Source of the DNA: Mycocentrospora acerina
Taxonomy: Eukaryota > Ascomycota > Dothideomycetes > Pleosporales
Assembly: GCA_022701365.1 (NCBI GenBank)
Contig: JAKUHH010000030.1
Coordinates: 125,107 to 189,106 of the forward strand
Length of the DNA stretch: 64,000 nucleotides
Direction: 5' to 3'
Shown here: positions 9,656-20,600 of the stretch, in pieces
Numbering within the stretch: position 1 is the stretch's first letter
Layout: each line of letters begins with the position of its first letter
The notes under the pieces: generated by a model
Told to the model about the DNA's origin: nothing
Databases searched by the model: none
What the model saw: only the letters and a program-made list of their open reading frames with translations
Made by a program: the position numbers and the translations under genes

Positions 9656-11257
9656 GATGTGAAGGTAAGCCAGCAGCGCGACGACAAAAATAATAAAAAA
9701 TATGCGTTCAACTCGAATGTTCAAGTAGAATGTATAATATCCTTCACCAACTAGCTTGTTGTAAATAAAAACTGTACTTCTTCTAACCAAGGCAAAGTCA
9801 ATCCCCCTACGTATATACACCTCGCTACATCCCAGCAAGCACATCCTCAAACTCCACCTCCACCCACCCTCCATCAATCTCTGCACACCATCCGACACCC
9901 TCCGTGGGAAATGCCTCGGATGTAGCACCATGATGATATATTTCTTCCACCAGAATCCTGTCCACAATCCACAGCGTGCGTCATCAATGGCCCCGATCCC
10001 TAGTCTCGCAACCTTGTCTCCCCTCGGTCCGAACCGGCGGTCGATCGGCAACGTGACGTATTTCCCGAGAGAGCGCCGAGGGGGACAACGCACCGTGCCG
10101 ATATGCGATTGAGAAACGTGTTCCTTGCTAGATTGGATGTGTTGTGGAATGAATATAGTGGGAGACGTTGTAATTCCAATTTGCTTCTAGTGAAAAAGTC
10201 ACGCTATGATGTTTTATGCTCAATATTTTAGCTGGGAATTTCTTGCAAGAAATGTCGACGAACGTACTTGTCGTTGTTTTTTTTGCGGTGAGGCAATTTC
10301 TTCGATAAAGTAGGTGTTGGGCTGGTGGTTTGTTATCTGTAGATAAACAAACAGAGTAGTACCTGATATTTCGATTGAAGTCTACATGTTCTTTGCAGCC
10401 AACTACATGGTACATTCTGTTGACTTTTAATCCAGCGCTCCTCAGAACTCGACGCTTTTAATTCATTTTCTTCCTGTTTCTCACATGCGTCAAATTCATC
10501 AGATACCATGTACACAAGGTAATCGCTTGCTGTTTCAGTCATACTGTAAACTTCCATCCCTCTCCTTCCACTTTTGGTAGCATCCTGCAAATATATAGTG
10601 CATTGCTTCCGCTCGCCAAGCGGTCGAATTTGCATGAAATACCCTGTCCTGCTCTGTTTTGTTTCATCTTTAGTAAAATGAAAAGTTTGCAGCAGCAACG
10701 AGGAAACATAGTCATAATTAAAGAGTATTTGCTCTCGTGTGGAACGAACGTTGGAATTGGAATAGTGGGTAGTGTGCACCATGTACAGTTCAAAGAGCCT
10801 TCCGTTCTACTTACAATCCTTGGTAGTGTGAATATAGTGCAAGATTTTGAAGCGTTGGAGTGTGAGTAACTTGAAATACACAACTTCGAGGCTATGCCAG
10901 TGCTTCAGAATGTAGCGAAAAATCATCCGAGTGAAGATGGCCAATGGCCAGATATATGATGGATTTTCCCAGTAAGAGCTCTTGATAAATACGCATCACA
11001 GCGCGAGGTATTGGATATATCCCGGTAACGAGCGCTGACGCCTCCATGCGTTGTCGCCGCAAGCCAACTGTCGGCTGCACGCACTTCCTCCCGACAGTCG
11101 CCAAGTTCTGTATGGAACATAAACTGGACAATATCTTCGTCCCACTTGTCCAAGCGCACTCTCGTTTCCCCTGTCGTTTTTTTTACTTCTTCTCTCGTTG
11201 TCCTGTACCTCATGTAGACACTCCCACAATATCTCAGTGCACCTTCCCTGTAGTCCT
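9656..11257. other. Intergenic between CoA-transferase and IMP4; possible unrecognised exons
   Basis: 1.6 kb with no confident gene. It must hold the CoA-transferase promoter and the IMP4 terminator. Two minus-strand segments read somewhat like protein: about 10420-10782 (TKQSRTGYFMQIRPLGERK, then acidic EFDACEKQEENE) and about 10810-10930 (FRYILKHWHSLEVVYFK). A GTAAGT donor lies near 10815. No complete start-to-stop model can be assembled, so no CDS is called. Confidence 0.35.
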
Positions 11258-12240
11258 TCACAAGTACTCCTTCTTCCGCCCTGTCCTGGTGTACTGGTTT
11301 AGATGCCACTCTACATCGCCCTCCTTGTTATCCAGTGTACCAGCCCTGATCTCGAATAGCCTCATGCTCATGCGCGGTCCAACTTCAGCAAGTTCGACGG
11401 CTTGGTAGCCGGTTTTGACGAAGACGTGGTGTCGCACCTCGATTGTGTCTTCAATGTTCTTGAAGCTAGTATACGTCAGTATGTCACAGTGACTGGGTTG
11501 AGGAATCAAGAATCGAGAATCTCTACAAACAATCGCATACAGAAATAGAGGGAAACTCACGTCACGACTCGATTGCCAACCTTTGCTGTGGCCTCTCGTG
11601 GTGGGAAAAGGTGCTTAAGAACCTGAACAACCCGTTGGCCAAGCTTCGTTGTGAAGCCCTCAAATATGAGATGTGGGTAGCTTTCCGACACTGTGCCCCT
11701 AGAGCTATTGGGGATATCTGCGCGAAGCACAACGTTGTGTAGCGAGAAGCTCGCTGTGGGCCCATGCGGGAAATGCGACACTGTCAATGCTGTTGGTGTT
11801 CCTCGATGCTCGTGGACCATGACAATGTCACTGAGTCCAGACGACTGTGCGCTTCCCACCAGATTCTGGAGAATGAGGTTACCACGATTCAGTCGCACGC
11901 TCGTGGGCAGCAGAAGTCGGATCTCCTTGGCGAATGTGCCCAGTCTCGAACTTGGGTCTCGACTCGTTGTCACCAGCACTCTTGGGTCGACGACGCCGCT
12001 CAACTGCGCATACTCGTCGTCCAGGCCCAGCTCTTCTTCAACAGTCCTGTCTGCGCGCGACTCGTCGTACTTGTAGTCTTGTCGCAAGGTCTCGTCCTCT
12101 GCGACATCTTTTGTGAGTGGTTTGCCCGAGGCGAGAGAGGCTTTGAGGGCTGCGCGCTTCGATGCTAGCTCAGCGTCGCGGAGTGTGAGGGCGCGCCGGT
12201 AGAGATAATCGCGTCGCTCGCGGGCCTGTTTGCGAATCAT
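11258..12240 (-). CDS. IMP4: U3 snoRNP protein IMP4 (Brix domain)
   Basis: Two exons: 11561-12240 and 11258-11465 (295 residues). Imp4 joins Imp3 and Mpp10 in the small-subunit processome, where it helps the U3 snoRNA pair with pre-rRNA for 18S processing in the nucleolus. Visible features are the basic N-terminus MIRKQARERRDYLYRRAL, then the Brix domain from about residue 85: VLVTTSRDPSSRL, FAKEIRLLLP, DIVMVHEHRGTP, LTVSHFPHGPTA. The conserved C-terminal run is RHHVFVKTG, ELAEVGPR, MRLFEIRAGTL and the final KKEYL. The 95-nt intron (11466-11560) splits a Thr codon; joining restores VVTFKNIEDTIEVRHH. Length matches the family (about 290). Ends and start are well supported. Confidence 0.95.
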
Positions 12241-15200
12241 GCTGGGTGGGGCTTAAGTTCGTAGTTATGTGCTTGGGAGGAATGCGTATGCTCCAGGTGT
12301 TTCTGCGTGTTGGCAAGACGTTGTAACGTGGATGTTGTGCAAACCGAAGATTTGGGTTGGGTTCAAGAAGTTCAAGTTCGCGACGTCGAAATTTTGGGTG
12401 CTTGGACCAAGTCTCTATCTTATCTCCGCGCTAGTCCCACGTCGTCATGATTGTACTTGAGAGTGCTTCTCAATCCAACTCCTATCACACGGTAAAATTT
12501 CATTCAATCCAGCATTATATGAAACTTTTCTGATAACAGTTGGAATTCGGGGACCAGGATTTTCCCTGCATCGTATTGATATGAGGTGAATGAAAGTTTC
12601 CAAGCCATTAACTCTTGCTCACGCAACTAGGCGATCAATAGCTTATTGTATATATGACTTCTCTCAGATATCAATTGAGCTGTCCGAGCGGTACAAGAAA
12701 CTGATCCAAAACGAACACTGAGAGTACAGCCATCAAATCTAAATAGTTGTCTCTCAGCATCTTCCACAAGACCCATCTCACTAAAGTGTAATCTCAGAGC
12801 AAAACATCCGCTTCACATGCACCACAATCCATATTATAATTAGATGTCATTATAATATCAGATTAAATCTGAAGCTGGGGATGTTCATGCCATCGTTCTT
12901 CTCAGCACAGTCGAACAAGCCAGAAACTACTTTCTTCTGGTACCAATCACGTGCAAAGCAGTCGTATCTAATAATCGGTAAATCGTTTCTGGAAAGAGCG
13001 AAAATCCTGAGCTTGAGTTACTCTGGGTCCAATTCTGCAACTTCATGCAGAATTAGTTGGTCCTCATCCCCTTCCATTTGCTATAAACCGTCTGCGATGT
13101 CCCTTTCATTCTCTCTCACCCCTCTTCCATTTTGAATCTGTATTCTTGAAAGTTAATTTTGTGCTTCATATTCTTCAGCTCGTTCATCAGCTCCATAAAC
13201 AGAGTTGCAAGTCGAGTCTAGATGTTTGTTACCTGTACCTGATAGTGACGAGGCACGAGGCAATAGTCGATAAATGTACTTCTAACCTCGTACTTCATGT
13301 GACACATGAATCGTCATTTAATTCTTGGGATAGGTCAAATTTGGTTGTAAAAGCATTGGCATGGGCTTTAGCGAGACTATACCAAAATGCAGCTACACTA
13401 ACATCTCCAAATTGAACGTGATACGTCACATATGTTGTAATACGGCTGGATCACAGCCTTTTTGAAGCTTTTCCAAGCCGCTCGTGAAGAGATGTGATCG
13501 TAAATGGTCCATATTGGCGTGCTTCCTTGTACAACGTTGACCTAAAGTGCGGTAGGGACTTTATCCGGATGAAACTCTTCTGCCAGTAGTCACATTTACC
13601 CAGAGGAATGGCAGGCGTCCTTCTAAATATCCGGCTTCCATGGCTTCTAAAACCGTCACGAAGCCAATCGGAACAAATCCGAATTGTTCACAAATACAAG
13701 CTGTTTCAACCGTTGAAGGCTTTGCCGTCTGATCCGGAGGATCCAGAAGTTCGCTTCTTTTTCGCGGCGAGGCCACGAACGTGTGGGGAAACCCCACAGT
13801 GAGCTCAACGTCGCGCGATCAACGGCGCGTTGGGAGAACCTACACTATACAATACCTTTATACTTGTCGTTTTCTAGATGTATCTTGGGAAAAGTAAGAT
13901 CTAAGAAAGCATACGAGTCGCGACGGTCATATCTTGGTCTGTCCAAATTCTAATTTTGAAATTGTCTTCGCAAGTATGGCGGATTGCTTCAGAAAATACC
14001 TCGTGAGTGGCAGGACTGCAACTGCACCACTTCCCATACTTTTTCTGGACATTCTTGCATGGACTTTTGCATCTTCATTTGTAACGATACCTGGACGATC
14101 ACCATAACAACTGAGCAAGGTGCCTGACGTGTTGATTTGATGGTATTCTCATTGTCAAAACATGCTTAGTGTGAGAGAAAGTTTGGAGTTCGACATATAA
14201 GGTCGTACAAAAATCCAAACATTAACGTGTATGGCGTCGTCCGTTGAGTTGGTCTTGCCGAGTATTTCGAAGAGCGCTAGACAGTAGTAGGCGATGCGAG
14301 CGACGTTGTCATCAACCTGGAATGTTAGACACAAACATCAATGAGACTAAAGGCTGAAACAAATTGACGAAACGAGTGAATCCTGGACAAAGTGTTGTCG
14401 CATTAAGGCACAAAAATAATGATACATGAATAGATGCTGTTTGATTGTTTTCAATCAATCGCGAATGCCGCCGCGAAAATTGTCTGCTTCAGCGCGTCTC
14501 TGAATTGACGACTTGTGCGAGTTCTAGGGGCAATGTAGGAGCATTGTTTGCTGTGGCACATTAATTGTATTTACTACTCCGAAAAGCCATGTGACAGTTT
14601 ACTCGTATTTCTCGTAGGTGATGGAAATTGCTCAAAGTCGACGCGTGTCTTGCACGACTTTCAAAGATTTGCGTCTCTCTTGAATTCCTTATCCGGTGCG
14701 TTTTTCTTGGATAATTTGCTCGGGCAAAAAGGATGCGTACCATGTTTCCAACTTTCTCCTTTGGGTATATTGCAGGGCAAGGATTGACATTTCAAATATG
14801 GATAATTATCATCGCATGTCCTTCTTGAAATAAAACCTCGCCGTTGAAAGTGAGGCACACATGATTATTGCTGCGAGGCAAAGTTGCTCTCTACCTCCTT
14901 ATTAACCAAATGGGGATTTACAATGTGCATTTGTTTCGTGCATGACTCGACAGAAGTTGCGGAGAATTGTCTCTTACTGAGGATTATTTCTCCGCCTACT
15001 CAATCCCCCTTCTTACTTACGCTGACGAAAGGAAATGAGGACGCGTAGCCGGTATCGGTTGGGAAGAGCGAGATGATGATCACCAGGACGTCGATGGAGC
15101 ACGGATTGCATTCGACACGTCGCGGCCGCTGCAAGAGTGGGGACTGCCAAGAAATGCTTATCCACACCTCTCAGCCTTCCGAGTACTGCATTGCGTTGTC

Positions 15201-15331
15201 AAACTATCAGTGACCACGTTTGAAACTTCACTTATACATACCAGAAGCTTTCTTGTGCTCGAAACGTGTTGCGGCTATCAGATCCGAGAACAAGGTCCAA
15301 TGTCCATGAGGGTGTCTTCGCCCTATAATCG
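12241..15331. other. Gene-poor AT-richer intergenic region
   Basis: 3.1 kb with no supported gene. Base composition is visibly richer in A+T than the flanking housekeeping genes. A 78-codon minus-strand frame (13561-13797) reads vaguely like protein but has no recognisable motif. A perfect inverted repeat, TGTGGGG/CCCCACA, lies at 13782-13798, next to a CAACGTCGCG/CGCGTTG imperfect hairpin (about 13806-13832). This could be a decayed mobile-element end. No transposase was recognised. Confidence 0.4.
13782..13798. repeat. Short perfect inverted repeat (7-bp arms)
   Basis: TGTGGGG and CCCCACA separated by three A, followed at once by a second GC-rich imperfect palindrome. Its origin is unknown. 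Confidence 0.6.
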
Positions 15332-16029
15332 TCACTTTACTTCCTTTCTTAAGATCGATTTTGCCAAACGTCGCGGCGGTGGTTCTTGGCGCTCGATTCT
15401 CTGCGAACTGTAGTCCCGTAATAGATTTTCATGATACAAATTCCCGAAAGGTACCCTGCTGGACTCCACCAGTAGCATCTTCCCCGAGGGACAGGGATTG
15501 AAGAAGAGGATGCGGTGTGCGCGGCGTTCTACGATACATGACTTGGTATAGTGTCATGATGCTTCTCATGTTTATTTTTGCACTGTAACTGAGATCAAAC
15601 ATACCTCACTGATGGACACTTGCTGTAGCCGCTCCATAGTTGTCATAAACAAATGAATGCACAACATCGCAGGAAGCGAGACTACAAACCATTCTCCAGT
15701 ATCCTCACGCTGTTGCATCGGCCATGGACTCTCCATGAGTAGTTGTAGTGGATCGGGGTCTGAAACTTCTCTTCGTGCGTCATGCGATACGCGAGACTCG
15801 GGAGCACCCTAGCATCTCTGGTTTCGAACAAATGGAAAATGTGACGATCGACCTTTGCCTTTCCTCCGCTGAAGCTTGGCAGCAGTTTCAAGATGGTTTC
15901 CGGTGGGACGGCATAGTGGTAGCAGTTTCCGCCGCTACAGCCTTGACAGCATTCGAGAAGGTTTGTAGAAGCTTTGTGAGAGGTATAAGAAGAAGCAGGA
16001 AGTGCACTCATTATTCTGTACTCACTCAT
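15332..16029 (-). CDS. Tentative three-exon gene, unknown function
   Basis: A proposed model joins 15709-16029, an 18-nt exon 15605-15622 and 15332-15541 (182 residues; a second ATG at 16011 gives 176). All junctions are phase 0, with GTGAGG..CTACAG and GTATGT..CCAAG borders. Evidence is the coding-like composition of the first exon (Cys-rich LECCQGCSGGNCYHY, then KVDRHIFHLFETRDARVLPS) and of the last exon (RILFFNPCPSGKMLLVES, ending SILRKEVK). The third codon positions of exon 1 are clearly richer in G+C than those of the competing frame. No family was recognised. The micro-exon is the weakest part; a neighbouring frame through 15605-15800 is also open, so the true splicing may differ. The gene is divergent from the pectate lyase, whose start lies 176 bases away. 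Confidence 0.35.
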
Positions 16030-16205
16030 CGAGCCAACAACAGTCTTTCAGTTTTGAACTCTTCTGTCTCTTTTTTTCTTCTTCTTTTTGCTTGACGCAT
16101 CCATTCGCTAGCGAATCCCATTCTACATTCTTTGGACTTTCCAACACAGCACTTCCAGCACCAACACTTCCAACACCAGCTTTTTTCAGCAACCCAACTT
16201 CCAAA

Positions 16206-17061
16206 ATGAAGGCCTCCATCGCTGCTTCCATCTTGGCATTCACTGTCGCCGCCACCGCCGGCCCGTCCCAGAAGGCCCCCAACAACTTCTACACCCACAA
16301 CAGGCGTGCTCTCAAGATTCCTAGCAGCAACGGTACAGAAACCTTCACCGCACCCAAGCAAGTCACTGGCTCTTTCGATGGTGGCATGAAGACATACGGC
16401 CGCGGTGTCAGCTGCACCGGTCAGGCAGAGGGAGGTGATTCCGATGCCGTCTTCATCGTCGCCGACGGCGGTACTCTCAAGAACGTCATTATCGGCAAGG
16501 ACCAGATTGAGGGTGTCCACTGCAAGGGCTCATGCACTATCGAGAATGTGTGGTGGGCCGCAGTCTGCGAGGGTAAGTCATCATGTCTACGCAACACCAC
16601 TTCCAATGCCTCTCCATTTTCTCTTAACCATCTCCCCCTTACTCTGCTGACTCAATCAATCAGACGCTTTGACATTCAAGGGCGACGGAGACGCAACGGT
16701 CAAGGGCGGAGGAGCCACCGGCGCCACCGACAAAGTCATCCAGCACAACGGCGCCGGAACCATCACAATCGATGGCTTCACGGCCGACAACTTCGGCAAA
16801 CTTTACCGCTCGTGCGGAAACTGCAAACAGAGCGCCGAACGCCACGTCATCATCAAGAACGTCAAGGCCAGCAGTGGCAAGCTTCTCGTCGGCATCAACC
16901 CCAATTTCGGAGATACAGCGACCATCACTGACACATGCGCGACGAGCGTCAAGAACGTTTGCGAGGAGTTCCAAGGTACCACCCCGGGCAACGAGCCCAA
17001 GTCTGTTTCCACCGGTGCGAGCAAGACATGTGTCTTCACTGATCCCCTGCCCGCTTGCTAG
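16206..17061 (+). CDS. Secreted pectate lyase, polysaccharide lyase family 3
   Basis: Two exons: 16206-16572 and 16664-17061 (254 residues), 91-nt intron with a CTGAC branch site. The protein starts with a signal peptide (MKASIAASILAFTVAATAG), so it is exported. PL3 enzymes cleave de-esterified polygalacturonate by calcium-dependent beta-elimination. Family marks are FDGGMKTYGRGVSCTGQ, AVFIVADGGTLKNVIIG, the right-handed beta-helix run GVHCKGSCTIENVWWAAVCED, and then HNGAGTITIDGF, LYRSCGNC and IIKNVKA. The C-terminal part has several Cys likely in disulfides. Splicing G|AC restores VCEDALTFKGDG. Its length is typical. Likely role: plant cell-wall degradation during infection or saprotrophy; in fungi such genes are usually induced by pectin and repressed by glucose, but no regulatory site was identified here. 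Confidence 0.95.
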
Positions 17062-17662
17062 GCGGTTCGTTTTTCGGACCGGGGTTGAGCCTTGGTTCTT
17101 ATTTTATGAGCTTATTGTCGTACACTTGAAAGCATTGGTTAGCTGGAACTACATTCTTTAGCAGATGAGTGAACGAAAATGATAACTTTTGTTCTCGAAA
17201 TTGTTGTTATATGCCGTGAAACTATGATTCACTAAGTACGAATCTTGGTGTGACGAGTTTTAAAGTCCTAACTAATGTGTATTATATCATTTGATACGAA
17301 ATGCGAATTGAGAAGATTTGGGTGAAATATGCGTTTGAGGCGACAGGGATGGATTCAATACATTACAGCAGATTGTAGAGCACGAGTGGAATTCAAATAT
17401 TGCCAATCAAATAGATAACTTCGAAAAATGCCCTTTTCTCCCCTTAGCATCTCGCAGGGGTTAAAAAGACTGGGAAATCTGACCGTCCTATTCCAAGGCA
17501 TCTCTTCACTCGCTTTCACAACCCCGCATATCTTTGTCCATATTTCCTTGTATGTAAATTCCTCCTGTCTCTCCCACTGAAAGATAAGTTGCCAAATAAT
17601 TTCTTAAATCTTTCTTCTCGGCCAAGAATTAGATTCTGAACCCTACAAATTCCCAAAGACCA
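17062..17662. other. Convergent 3' flanks, pectate lyase and giant gene 1
   Basis: 601 bases of AT-rich sequence between two stop codons facing each other. No gene or repeat seen. Confidence 0.5.
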
Positions 17663-20600
17663 TCAATACGATGCTCTAAAATCACTCTCCTGAAGTCTTG
17701 ATCCGTTCAGAAGGCGACCCATGTGAGTTTTTCCCACACCTTCGCCCTCGCTTCTAATTTTAGTGATCAAATGCCGAAGGAATGCGACTGGGGATGTTTT
17801 CAGCCTCCAGATACCCGCGGGGGGAATGATGAACCCGTCAGTAAAGACTTGTTGGCCTATCTTCGGTTTTGTACGCGCAATACCTAGATAGTCACACAAA
17901 TCGCTATACTCTGTATATGATCGGAGGAATAGACTGCCGGAAAACAGATTCAATTGTGCCGTAAGGCCAGAAGAGATTTGGCTAGGGAAAAAATCGCGTC
18001 CAGTGTTGTAGAGTTCTAGGCGGTCGAGACACGGAGACGAGGCATTGAAACGAGGTGCAAATAGATGTAACGTGACCGCTTTCGTACGACTAATGGTAGA
18101 AATTAAACGGTTAGCTTCATGTGGACTGACAATGAGCAGATGCCGATTGCTGTCCGGATCAGATCCAGTGGGTATAGAGATGACGAAATGGACATGCTTG
18201 AGGTAATAGTCGGAGACGAACGAGGTAGCCTCAGGGCCAGAAGGCATGACGACAGTCCGGGAAAAGTCCTTTGTCACAAATAGACCTGGTGGGAACTGAG
18301 TGGTATCGAACTTCTTTGCCGCACTGGTCGAATGTAAAGCCTGGAAAGCAGGCTCGAATGCTGACGAAGACGCAAGAAATTTTCCGACACATACCATTGA
18401 CATGATATCTGGATGAAGCTGGGGTTTTTCTGCTTTCATCTTGCTTGGACGTTCGATTTGGCGCTGTTCTTCTATCTCCGGCGCAAGTTCGCGCTGCCTG
18501 TTGTCAGAATTCTATGCAAATTCAAATTGGTTTGACTCACCTCTTGTTCTTCTTGCAAAGATGCAGAACCGAATAGTGGTACCTCAAAATCCTTGCACCT
18601 GGAGGCAATCTGGGCCAAGCTTTCGTCTGTAGTCTCCCATTCCATTGACTGTGAGAATTCAATGTCTTCGTAAGATTGCGGCATATAGCTGGCTTCAAGT
18701 GACTGCCCTTCGTCTTCCAAAAGATTCTCTGCTTGCTCTTTTGTCGTATTTGGCCCATTCCACAAAGACTTGTGCTTCTCAAATCTACGACCTTGTGTGG
18801 CCCATGTTGGAATGCTTTTCTCAATCTCTTTCAGAGTTTCACCAATGCTCCAGCATAACACGTCAGTGACTTCAATTGGAGCATCGTCGAGTTTTCCTTT
18901 TTGCTCCCGAATCTTGACATTTATCTCTTCAGGGATGACAAATGCAATGCTTTGTCCATGACCGAGTTTCCTCATTCGCATGCATGCTAAATTGGTGTAA
19001 GTGTATGTTCGGATCTGAAGACATATTGTGGGAATTACCTTGGGTAAGTCTATCTTTTGTCAAAGCAGCACCAAGAGTCACTGCCGCTCTGGCTTCTCGG
19101 GGAAGCTTGAGATCTGTTCCTCGTGTATGTGCCTCATCGAGAAAAACAAGACACACGTCTAGTTGCTTCGCAAAAGGTGAGATTTGCAAATATTCAATTC
19201 GACCTGTACGATCGATAACTGAGAGGTCTTCGTTTGCAAAGAAAATAACCGCTTCAGCGGTATTATTCACTTCAAGCCAAAGCCTTGCTACCTGTTCATT
19301 GTCGCAGTCAAGTACTTGAGCACCTACATCGAGGATAACCTGTATAGGTGAACCGTCTAGCCCTGTGACCATCTGCAACAAATGCTCGGCGTCTGAGACG
19401 GTCAAATCTGTTCGCGGCTGTAACATGTGGATAGAAGTCTCTTTCTGCACTAGGTATGACAGAACCATCGCATCCGTATGCTTTTCGCTACTCAGATCCG
19501 ACTGAATGACGGGAAGTGGTAAAACGTGTTGCGAATCGTTCGTTCCACTAACTAAATTTGGAGATTTGTTAGCGAGTCCTCTGAAACTTGTGACAATACT
19601 CATCCTGATGTATGCTTCTTGTAGCAAGGAGCAGGATATTTCAAGGAATGTTAATGCCAGAAGTTGCCCAACTTACTATAAGAATGTTAGCATGTACCCA
19701 TGTAGTCGTCGAATAGTATGCCTTACCAGCCCGTCATTGGATGCGTCTTTGTCGCAGCGAGATCCCAACCCGATACGGAAAGCTTCTTGGGGAACTCTCG
19801 CATTTCTTTAGAAAAGACTAAATGGCTAAGAAAGTAGTCAATCAGTCCCTTTGAATACATTAGATGCGGGAATATCGACTCAATACATTGAGTTCGGTCC
19901 TTGATACTGACACCTGATAATCGACGAAATTCTTCTGGTAACTCGTCGGATGCGGTAGTGACCCAGTGTTCGTACTGAATCGATGCTGTCTGGTCTGATT
20001 TCAGGAAATCGAAAGTGTCAAACATCTCTTCATCGCTGAGTCCACCGTAATAGTAAGACAATGAAGTGAGTATGATCACAATATCGGGATGCGAATACTC
20101 TGAACGGCCCGCAGGAGAGTCTTTGAAACGATATGGTACCGCAAGTTTTGTTCTGGGAACTCGATTAGGGTCAGGACCGAAGTTCACGCGCCAGCGCTTC
20201 CCTTCGAGAACGAAGCGAAGTACCCCATTAGCGATTAAACCGCGGATTAGAAGAAGGGAATATTTAGTAGAGTCTGTCCAGAAGCTACTGTCCACCACTT
20301 CCTGTATCTCTCTAGTGGTCAATTCGGTCTTAGTGATGAATCGCAATACAGCAGCTCGCATCCGAGATGTCAAGTTGTGAGTTGAGAAGTTTTCCAGTCC
20401 ATATTCGACTATTTGCTTTGCAAGCAGATGCAACATTTTCTCCGATGCTTCATGGCGCAAAATCCTGATTTTAGGAAATGAACTGTGGTTTCCGTGCTGA
20501 ATCTCGATCGAAGATTGCTGATCGGTTTCCACCTGCCTAGCAAACCGCGGAAGAAGGCCAAGGATGTCTTGAATAATGCTCCATCGACCTGGAGCAAAGT

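Noticed and set aside
13561..13797. 78-codon minus-strand frame as a small gene
   Set aside because: No motif, no splice partner and no composition signal beyond chance; only noted in the regional description.
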